IMG/VR virus record: IMGVR_UViG_3300046714_000030
Location: 1 to 25,224 of that record
Length of the DNA: 25,224 bases
Source: a virus
Reading direction: 5' to 3' (one strand)
Below the pieces are notes generated by a model. The model made no database searches. It had not been told where the DNA came from and worked only from the letters and a program-made list of their open reading frames with translations. The position numbers were made by a program, and so were the translations under genes. Shown one piece after another: positions 7,998 to 13,467 of the stretch. Numbering within the stretch: the stretch's first letter is position 1; each line of letters starts with the position of its first letter.

Positions 7998-8006
7998 CGG
8001 GGCGCG

Positions 8007-8351
8007 ATGGCATCCCTCGCCGTTCTCCAGAGAGAGATCGACGCATCGATCTTCTCGGAGATCGGCGAGGTTCTTCGCTTCGGTTCACTCGAAGCGTCCG
8101 GAATTCTGCACAAGGCGTACCGCGAGATCGAGTTCCCGAGCGGCTACGTCGTCGGGCTCGCGATCTCGTTCGACTGCACATGGTCCGACTGGATGGGCTC
8201 GCTCACAGAGGGCGACGAAGTCTCCGTCTACGGGCTCGATGCGAGCCAGACCGAAGTCGCGCTCGGCTCGTTCCGCTTCATTCGGCGCATTCCGCCGGAC
8301 GGCGACGAATCCTCGCTCGTCATTCTCGAACTCGGTAGTCTGGGCGCATGA
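8007..8351 (+). CDS. gpFII-like head-tail connector protein
   Basis: A 114-residue beta-rich protein directly downstream of the capsid gene, where lambda has FI and FII (FII is 117 residues). FII-type proteins attach to the gpW ring and form the surface to which the tail docks. The N-terminal helix (VLQREIDASIFSEIGE) followed by strands (YVVGLAISFDC, EVSVYGLDA, SLVILELGSLG) fits this family, but the sequence match is by pattern and position only. The ATG follows a GGGGCG stretch. The stop overlaps the next start (ATGA). A phage gp13/ATP-binding-like connector is the same functional class. Confidence 0.65.
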   Translation: MASLAVLQREIDASIFSEIGEVLRFGSLEASGILHKAYREIEFPSGYVVGLAISFDCTWSDWMGSLTEGDEVSVYGLDASQTEVALGSFRFIRRIPPDGDESSLVILELGSLGA

Positions 8352-8809
8352 GCGATCCGCTTTCGCTCACGGTCCGCGATGCCGTGATCGACGCGCTGAA
8401 CGAGCCCGCCGGGAGCGGCGACGTCCCGGTCGCGACGAAGCGCCGCGTCATGCCGGGGGAGCCGATCAAGGAGCCCTTTATCGCCGTCTTTCTGGACGAC
8501 GAGAACGTGAACCTTCCGCAAGGAACGCGCGGCGCGATCGCCGCCCGGGACGTCGGGATCAATATCCAGATCGGCGTCGCAACCGCTGATCTCTCCACGG
8601 TCGACGACTTGCTCGAACCCTTGCGCGCTCATGTGATCGAGCGTCTCGGCGACACTGATCTCGACGGGCTCGCGACGAGCGTAATCGAAGTCGGGATTCC
8701 CGAGGGCGGGCGGATCGCTTACAAGCTCGACCTTTATAACGCGCTCGTCTTTTCCTACTGGCGCGTCCGCTACCAAACGAAGCGCGCCGATCTGAGCGCG
8801 AAACAGTAA
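8348..8809 (+). CDS. gpU-like tail terminator / minor tail protein
   Basis: A 153-residue protein with the layout of lambda gpU: an N-terminal helix LTVRDAVIDALN, a strand segment (EPFIAVFLDDENVNL), a second strand (VGINIQIGVA) leading into a helix (LSTVDDLLEPLRAHVIERL), and a final strand (LYNALVFSYWRVRYQTKR). The tail terminator caps the growing tail tube and later forms the tail side of the head-tail joint. The position before the tail tube gene agrees with this, although five extra genes are inserted between them. gpZ-type tail completion is the alternative. It overlaps the upstream gene by 4 bases. Confidence 0.65.
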   Translation: MSDPLSLTVRDAVIDALNEPAGSGDVPVATKRRVMPGEPIKEPFIAVFLDDENVNLPQGTRGAIAARDVGINIQIGVATADLSTVDDLLEPLRAHVIERLGDTDLDGLATSVIEVGIPEGGRIAYKLDLYNALVFSYWRVRYQTKRADLSAKQ

Positions 8810-8813
8810 GGAG
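8808..8813 (+). promoter_or_regulatory. Strong ribosome binding site for the small membrane protein
   Basis: AAGGAG, beginning within the stop codon of the tail terminator gene, with a 7-base spacer to ATG 8821. It marks the beginning of the inserted gene block. Confidence 0.65.
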
Positions 8814-8820
8814 AACGACG

Positions 8821-8964
8821 ATGGGACAGATAGGAAGATTTGCGCTCGGCGGCTTTGTGGCGCTCCAGAGCGTAGCGATGATTCTCGGCGGAACGACGAT
8901 CCCGCTCTGGGCGATCGGAGTCGTCGGAATTGCGGCGGCGATCGCGATCTTTATCGGCAAGTGA
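8821..8964 (+). CDS. Small two-helix membrane protein
   Basis: A 47-residue ORF (MGQIGRFALGGFVALQS...) preceded by a strong AAGGAG (8808-8813) 7 bases before the ATG, so it is very probably translated. About 80 percent of it is hydrophobic: residues 7-22 and 27-46 can each span a membrane, separated by a GGTTIP turn, and it ends in Lys. Its stop overlaps the GTG start of the next gene (GTGA), so it is translationally coupled to the glycan-type genes. The function is unknown. It could anchor the neighbouring enzymes at the membrane. A holin is less likely because no lysis partner is adjacent. The turn resembles the linker in the capsid fusion (GGTTPEQ). Confidence 0.7.
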   Translation: MGQIGRFALGGFVALQSVAMILGGTTIPLWAIGVVGIAAAIAIFIGK

Positions 8965-9698
8965 AGCCGTTCTCGTCGCTCGTTCACGCGCACGTCGGGC
9001 GCGTCGGCGTCGCGATGGGCGGCGGGCTCTCTCTCCCCGAGCAAGTCAACCGCGCGCCGTCCGGCTCGGTTCTGATCTCGGCGAACGAACACGGCGCGAA
9101 GCTCGGCGTCGGGATCGACTACATCGTCGGCGTCGATCGCCACGTTCTCGACGAGAAGCATCTCCGCGCGTTCGGCGTCCCGCTGATCGCGCCGCATAAC
9201 TGGGCGGACTACCGGATCGCGAAACAGCATCATCCGAGCGCCGGGATTACTACGGCGTGGGCGCTCTGGGTCATGGGCTGCGCGCCGATCTTGCTCGCCG
9301 GAATGGACTTGTACCGGGGCGGGACGTATTGGCACAAGCCCGACGCGCGCTCGACTGGGAACACGGTCAAGCTCGGACGGCATATCGATCGCTGGCTCGC
9401 GTTGAAGAACGCTTGCGGCGGCGTTCTCTCGCCGTTTCGCGCGATGGGCGGACCCTTGCTGGACTTCTTCCCCCGCTACGATCCGAGCGAGCGCGTGACG
9501 CCCTCGCACGTCGTCGCGGCGGCGAAAAGCGCGACGGGCGTCCGGGTTGCCGTGGAGCGCCGCTACGCGACGCGCAACGCGGACGGGTTCGAGCCCGGGG
9601 ACGAGCCCGAGCTTGCGCCGGAACACGCCGAGCGGCTCGTCCGGGGCGGCTATGCGCGATATCTCGATGCTCCCGGTCAGCTACCCCGCTCCCGCTGA
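8961..9698 (+). CDS. DUF115/MptE-like putative glycan-associated protein
   Basis: A 245-residue protein starting at GTG 8961, coupled to the previous gene. The pattern suggests a Rossmann-type fold of the kind grouped with DUF115/MptE-like proteins and bacterial sialyltransferase-like enzymes. The segment SVLISANEHG (36-45) precedes GIDYIVGVDRHVL (51-63). It is followed by SAGITTAWALWVMGC (93-107) and APILLAGMDLYRGG (108-121), the family's alternation of a small-residue helix and a strand ending in G-x-D. In other phages and bacteria such proteins accompany glycosyltransferases and flagellin or surface glycosylation. The substrate is unknown. The next three genes all fit a glycan or protein modification theme. 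Its end overlaps the next gene by 47 bases. Confidence 0.5.
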   Translation: MKPFSSLVHAHVGRVGVAMGGGLSLPEQVNRAPSGSVLISANEHGAKLGVGIDYIVGVDRHVLDEKHLRAFGVPLIAPHNWADYRIAKQHHPSAGITTAWALWVMGCAPILLAGMDLYRGGTYWHKPDARSTGNTVKLGRHIDRWLALKNACGGVLSPFRAMGGPLLDFFPRYDPSERVTPSHVVAAAKSATGVRVAVERRYATRNADGFEPGDEPELAPEHAERLVRGGYARYLDAPGQLPRSR

Positions 9699-10401
9699 GA
9701 CGACCGCTCCGCTTTTCGCGGCGGCGTTCGCCGAAGGATGCGGCGGCGAAGTCTCGACCGTCTACCAACCGACGCGCCCGTGGGCGGGCTTCGGCAGTCC
9801 GAAGACGTGGGACCATCTGCGCGAGACGCGCAAGCGCGGCGGCGAGTGGTATTACGGCGATCACGCCTACTTCGGGCGGCGCGTCTACTTCCGCGCCACG
9901 CGCAACGCCTACCAGCATCCCGGACACGGCGAGACGGACGGACGTCGGTTCGCGCGCATGGGCATCGAGATCAAGCCGTGGCAACGGGGCGGCTCCGAGA
10001 TTCTGGTCTGCCCGCCCGACGCGGGCTGGGCGCGCTTGATGAACATGGACCCTAATCTCTGGCTCGCCGAAGTGAAGAAGAAGCTCCACGCGAACAGCGA
10101 CCGCACGATCACGGTTCGGCGGCGCGGCTCCCGTGTCCCGCTCGTCGAACAGTTCCGCCCCGGGCGGACGTGGGCGGTCGTGACCTACACGTCGAACATC
10201 GCGGTCGACGCGCTTCTGTACGGCGTCCCGGCGTTCGTGACGGGCGACTGCGCGGCGCGCTCGATGGCCCGGAGCGATCCCGTGAACATCGAGTTCCCGT
10301 TCCGCCCGGACGATCGCGAACGCTGGCTGGGCGTTCTCGCGGACAATCAATGGACGCTCCCCGAGATCGCGGCGGGGCTTGCATGGGAGAAGCTGAAATG
10401 A
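9652..10401 (+). CDS. Putative glycosyltransferase-like protein (GT-B-like C-terminus)
   Basis: The protein has 249 residues if it starts at ATG 9652, after GGGGCGGC; ATG 9667 is an alternative. The upstream in-frame extension to 9547 is a shadow of the preceding gene and is rejected. The most informative segment is TSNIAVDALLYGVPAFV (180-196). It resembles the (S/T)S..a.eALl.G.P.i donor-site motif of GT-B enzymes and capsule polysaccharide KpsS/LipB-like proteins. The N-terminal half contains many Trp, Tyr and Arg residues (GGEWYYGDHAYFGRRVYF). The function is inferred from this motif and from the GT9-like and FkbM neighbours. The stop overlaps the methyltransferase start (ATGA). Confidence 0.45.
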   Translation: MRDISMLPVSYPAPAETTAPLFAAAFAEGCGGEVSTVYQPTRPWAGFGSPKTWDHLRETRKRGGEWYYGDHAYFGRRVYFRATRNAYQHPGHGETDGRRFARMGIEIKPWQRGGSEILVCPPDAGWARLMNMDPNLWLAEVKKKLHANSDRTITVRRRGSRVPLVEQFRPGRTWAVVTYTSNIAVDALLYGVPAFVTGDCAARSMARSDPVNIEFPFRPDDRERWLGVLADNQWTLPEIAAGLAWEKLK

Positions 10402-11117
10402 AATTCTGGGAAAAGGGCGGATGGTGGCTCCCCGACGTGGAAGAACACCTTCAGGAGTGGATGACGAAGGTCAACAAGTGGCGGACCAGCGCGGACGGCT
10501 CGCGACGCTTGCTCTACCAAGCGCACAAATACGAGCGCGCCCGCGCGCTACAGGCGGATCGATCCGGGCTCGCGGTCGACGTCGGCGGACACGTCGGGCT
10601 CTGGTCGTGGCAGATGGCGCAAGACTTCGCGAGCGTCGTCGCGTTCGAGCCCGTGAAGGAGCATCGTCAATGCTGGGAAAGGAACATGGCGGCGATCCCC
10701 TACGTCGAGTGTCATCCTTGCGCGCTCGGCGCGGAAGCCGGGACGGTCCGGCTGAAGTGCCGGACCCCGGGCTCGTCGGGCGACACGGGCGTCGACCCAG
10801 TCGCCGAACGGAGTTCGCTCCGGGCGAGCGTGGACGTCGAAGGGGAAGAAGCCGAACTGCGGACGCTCGACTCGTTCGGGCTGGAGAATGTCCGTTTTAT
10901 GAAGCTCGATTGCGAGGGCTACGAGTTCCACGTCTTGCGCGGCGCGCTCGCCACGATCGAGCGATGCCGTCCGGTTATGGTCATCGAGCAAAAGCTCCAG
11001 ACGGGCATGGAGGAACGCTACGGGCTGGAGCCGAAACAAGTCTTCGATCTCCTCGCGGGGCTGGGCGCGAAGCATCGCGGCAGCATCCAAGGAGACCATT
11101 TTTTCTCGTTCGCGTAG
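10398..11117 (+). CDS. FkbM-type SAM-dependent methyltransferase
   Basis: A 239-residue class I methyltransferase. Motif I is AVDVGGHVGLWS (59-70), the acidic loop after strand 2 is AFEPV (82-86), and the FkbM signature FMKLDCEGYEFHVLRGA lies at 167-183. A final strand VMVIEQK follows at 193-199. FkbM enzymes usually O-methylate sugars or polyketides and often sit in glycan clusters. ATG 10398 is preferred: it overlaps the previous stop (ATGA) and has GGGAGAAG upstream. ATG 10383 would add five residues. The N-terminal 50 residues are Trp- and Lys-rich, with no recognised domain. It lies between two glycosyltransferase-like genes, so a methylated sugar decoration is a natural inference. Confidence 0.8.
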   Translation: MKFWEKGGWWLPDVEEHLQEWMTKVNKWRTSADGSRRLLYQAHKYERARALQADRSGLAVDVGGHVGLWSWQMAQDFASVVAFEPVKEHRQCWERNMAAIPYVECHPCALGAEAGTVRLKCRTPGSSGDTGVDPVAERSSLRASVDVEGEEAELRTLDSFGLENVRFMKLDCEGYEFHVLRGALATIERCRPVMVIEQKLQTGMEERYGLEPKQVFDLLAGLGAKHRGSIQGDHFFSFA

Positions 11118-11131
11118 AATCCCCCGGCAAT

Positions 11132-11920
11132 ATGGGCATGGGCGACGAGATCATGGCGGCGGGGCGAGCGGAGACGCTTTATCAGTCGACGCGCTTCCCG
11201 GTCGCCGTGACCGACTCGAAGGGTCGCGTACGCTGGTCCGAAATGTGGGACGGGAACCCCGCGCTCGATCCTAACTCTCCCCAGAAGCTCGTCGACTGCC
11301 CGGGTCATCGCGCGTATATCGAACGCTGGATCGGTCGCCGAGTCGTCTTCCGGCAGGAGCATCGCCCGCGCGCGGGGAAGATTTTCCTCGCGCAAGGCGA
11401 ACTCGCGTGGGCGGCTCAACTGGGCTTGCCGGACGAGTTCATTCTCGTCGAGCCCACGATCGCGCCCAAGTCGAGCCCGAACAAGCAATGGGGGCGCGCG
11501 AACTGGGAGAAGCTCGTCTCTCTCCTGACGCTCCCGGTCTACCAGATGGGACCAGACGACGGGCGGATCACGCTCCCCGGCGCGCATCGCATCATGACGC
11601 CGACGGCGCGACACGCCGCCGCGATCGTCGCGCGCGCGCGCTTGCTCGTTCTCCCCGAGGGCGGGCTTCACCATATCGCGGCGTCGTTCGGTCGGCGCGC
11701 GGTCGTGATCTTCGGCGCGTTCACGCCGCCGCTCGTCACGGGATACGACTTCCACACGAACATCGCGGTCGAGACGCCCGAGGGTTACTGCGGGCGCTAT
11801 GAACCTTGCTCGCATTGCGCGGCGGCTATGGCGACGATCTCGCCGGAACACGTCGCAGGGCTCGCGGGGGTCATGCTCGCTGCGTCGTCAACCGCGCCGC
11901 GCGAAGTGGCGCATAACTAG
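11132..11920 (+). CDS. GT9-like glycosyltransferase (heptosyltransferase-type fold)
   Basis: A 262-residue GT-B-type protein. The N-terminus has a G-x-GDEIMAAGRAE segment, the counterpart of the G-x-GD loop of GT9 enzymes. The C-terminal donor half has LVLPEGGLHHIAASFG (172-187), then VVIFGAFTPP (191-200), matching the GT9 pattern D/E.G..H.a...g followed by .lFGpt.P. Three cysteines (220, 226, 229) precede ISPEHV, again as in GT9 proteins, which end with a Cys cluster and an I.p..V segment. At 262 residues it is shorter than typical heptosyltransferases (about 330-350), so the N-terminal acceptor domain is reduced. The long upstream frame (from 10421) only shadows the methyltransferase gene. 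The sugar and acceptor are unknown. Confidence 0.65.
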   Translation: MGMGDEIMAAGRAETLYQSTRFPVAVTDSKGRVRWSEMWDGNPALDPNSPQKLVDCPGHRAYIERWIGRRVVFRQEHRPRAGKIFLAQGELAWAAQLGLPDEFILVEPTIAPKSSPNKQWGRANWEKLVSLLTLPVYQMGPDDGRITLPGAHRIMTPTARHAAAIVARARLLVLPEGGLHHIAASFGRRAVVIFGAFTPPLVTGYDFHTNIAVETPEGYCGRYEPCSHCAAAMATISPEHVAGLAGVMLAASSTAPREVAHN

Positions 11921-11923
11921 GAG
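11919..11923 (+). promoter_or_regulatory. Ribosome binding site of the tail tube gene
   Basis: AGGAG, 7 bases before ATG 11931, starting inside the previous stop codon. It is strong, as expected for an abundant virion protein, and it defines the start of the tail tube gene against the longer upstream frame. Confidence 0.6.
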
Positions 11924-11930
11924 AACAAAA

Positions 11931-12704
11931 ATGAATTCCTTTCCCGGTCGCGGCGAGAACGTCAAGCTCGGCAAGGGCGCGCTCTTTCTCGATCTCGATG
12001 CCAAAGGCTACGAGTTCGTCGGAAACTGTACGTCGGTCGCCGTCGCATCCGATATCACGAAACAGGAACTCTATTCGTCGACCGAAGCGTCGGGCGCGCT
12101 ACTCGACTCGACGACGTCGCGCGTGAAGTACACGATTACGCCCGTGATTAGCGAGTTCACGCTGACGAATCTGAAGCTCTTTCTCAAGGCGCAAGAGAAC
12201 GACAAGCCCCAGACGGCGGACACGGGCGACACGTTCGCGATCACGAACGCGAAGCTCGGGCGCTACTACGACGTCGGCAAGCGCCAGATATCCGGCGTCA
12301 CGGTCTCGAAGGGCTCGGTCGAAGTCGCCGCGTCGGGCAACTGGGAAGTGAACGAAGAATTCGGCGTCGTGCATCTGTTCGCGAACGCGACCGACGTCGA
12401 CGACGACGACGATCTCGTCGTGAACTTCGAGTCGCCCGAGCTTACGATCCAGCAACTGCGGATCGCGACGGCTGGGCAAGCGATCGCGAAACTTCTCTAC
12501 CTTGCCGACGACGCGAACAACGCGGCGAATCCGGCGAAGGATCGGCTCGAATGCTGGCGCGTGGACGTGGCTCCGGACGGGGAACTGAATCTGATCTCGG
12601 ACGACTACGGCTCGTTCTCGCTCTCGATGACGCTCCTTACCGACGCGGCGAATCATCCGGACGAGCCCTACGGGACGCTCGACCGGATCAACGCGGCGGC
12701 ATGA
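11931..12704 (+). CDS. Major tail tube protein
   Basis: A 257-residue protein that probably forms the stacked rings of the non-contractile tail tube. The evidence is partly positional: it lies directly before the tail chaperone pair and the tape measure gene, as lambda gene V does (246 residues). The N-terminus (GKGALFLDLDAKGYEFVGNC) is followed by alternating strands (SRVKYTITPVISEFTLTNL, GSVEVAASGNWEV, DLVVNFESPE). It has an acidic run VDDDDD near residues 155-160 and the general all-beta character of tail tube proteins. The strong AGGAG and ATG 11931 are chosen over the longer frame that starts at 11799. The stop overlaps the next start (ATGA). Confidence 0.8.
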   Translation: MNSFPGRGENVKLGKGALFLDLDAKGYEFVGNCTSVAVASDITKQELYSSTEASGALLDSTTSRVKYTITPVISEFTLTNLKLFLKAQENDKPQTADTGDTFAITNAKLGRYYDVGKRQISGVTVSKGSVEVAASGNWEVNEEFGVVHLFANATDVDDDDDLVVNFESPELTIQQLRIATAGQAIAKLLYLADDANNAANPAKDRLECWRVDVAPDGELNLISDDYGSFSLSMTLLTDAANHPDEPYGTLDRINAAA

Positions 12705-13213
12705 GCGAAGCGGTTCTAAGCGAAGAAGAAGCGTCCGCCGAGCGCGCAGTCGTCACGCTCGGCGGTCGCCGTTTTGTCGTGATCCACTTCGATCGGCGAA
12801 CGGTCGTCATGGATCACTATCTCGGGAAGATGATCCGTCGCTCCGGGGTAGACAAGGTCGTTCCGATGGACTCGGACGGCGAAGGGATGCTCGCGCAGCA
12901 AGCCTACTTGCTGCGATGCCAGACGGCGCTACTCGACTCGGGGGTCGCGCATGAGATCATCGCGGGCTTTTTGCTACCCGAGGGGAAGGTCGAGCGAGAC
13001 TGGACGCCGGATATCGCGCGGAAAACGGCGGCGCATATCGCGGCACTCGATACTGAAGGGGACCGCGATCAGGTTCTCCGCCTTTCGATGGAAGCCGTCT
13101 TCGGTTTTTTTCGGGACGCGCTCGCGCGGCTCGGCAGTATCCAGCGATCTTTGCTCGTTCAGAGTCAGAGCGCCGCGACGCCGAGCGAGAGCGCAAGCGC
13201 GAGGGCGCATTAG
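12701..13213 (+). CDS. Tail assembly chaperone, gpG-like
   Basis: A 170-residue soluble helical protein between the tail tube and tape measure genes, the fixed position of the lambda G and GT chaperones. gpG-type proteins coat the tape measure and recruit tail tube subunits; they are not part of the virion. The ATG overlaps the tail tube stop. Codons 136-137 are TTT TTT after a GGT, forming a seven-T run in the phase needed for -1 slippage (see separate entry). If slippage occurs at 13111, the first 137 residues are shared with a longer G-T fusion. The non-shifted C-terminus is low in complexity (Ser/Ala/Gln-rich) and probably unstructured. Confidence 0.8.
   Translation: MSEAVLSEEEASAERAVVTLGGRRFVVIHFDRRTVVMDHYLGKMIRRSGVDKVVPMDSDGEGMLAQQAYLLRCQTALLDSGVAHEIIAGFLLPEGKVERDWTPDIARKTAAHIAALDTEGDRDQVLRLSMEAVFGFFRDALARLGSIQRSLLVQSQSAATPSESASARAH
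13105..13111 (+). promoter_or_regulatory. Probable -1 ribosomal frameshift site (T TTT TTT)
   Basis: Seven T in a row, read in the zero frame as GGT TTT TTT, is a canonical X XXY YYZ slippery heptamer (U UUU UUU). It stands out in this GC-rich sequence. The -1 frame has no stop from 13057 to the stop at 13465-13467, so slippage would join the gpG-like protein to the gpT-like frame, giving about 255 residues (lambda gpGT is 279). It sits earlier relative to the end of G than in many phages (34 codons before the G stop), which is the main doubt. Confidence 0.6.
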
Positions 13214-13236
13214 AACTAGGGGAGTGGAATTCCATC

Positions 13237-13467
13237 GTGCGAGAAGTAGCCGGACACGACTACGACAAAGCTCGCGCGATCGGCTTCTGGCCCGCGCTCG
13301 AACTACTGGAAGCGTTCGAGTCGCATCTCCGGCGTAGGGCGCTCGCCGAGTTTCAACACGCGACGCTCGTCTGGACGACTGGCTATCCGTCGGTCGTCAT
13401 GTTCGCGAAGGTCAAGCGTCCGAAGCCGCCCGACGTTCCGCCGATCCTGAGAAAAAACGATGGCTGA
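13237..13467 (+). CDS. gpT-like tail chaperone extension (expressed by -1 frameshift from the gpG-like gene)
   Basis: The given start, GTG 13237, would make a 76-residue protein, but it is probably not the real start. The frame is open far upstream (from 13057), the nearest AGGGGAG (13218-13224) is 12 bases away, and the frame is exactly -1 relative to the gpG-like gene. It is best read as the C-terminal part of a G-T fusion starting at 13111. The visible part carries a short helical segment (ARAIGFWPALELLEAFESHL). It ends in a basic Pro-rich tail (KRPKPPDVPPILRK). In lambda the T domain binds the tail tube protein while the G domain binds the tape measure. The stop overlaps the tape measure start by 8 bases. 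Confidence 0.7.
   Translation: MREVAGHDYDKARAIGFWPALELLEAFESHLRRRALAEFQHATLVWTTGYPSVVMFAKVKRPKPPDVPPILRKNDG

Noticed and set aside
8821-8964. Small membrane protein as a holin
   Set aside because: There is no endolysin or spanin nearby, and it is coupled to glycan-type genes in the middle of the structural operon.
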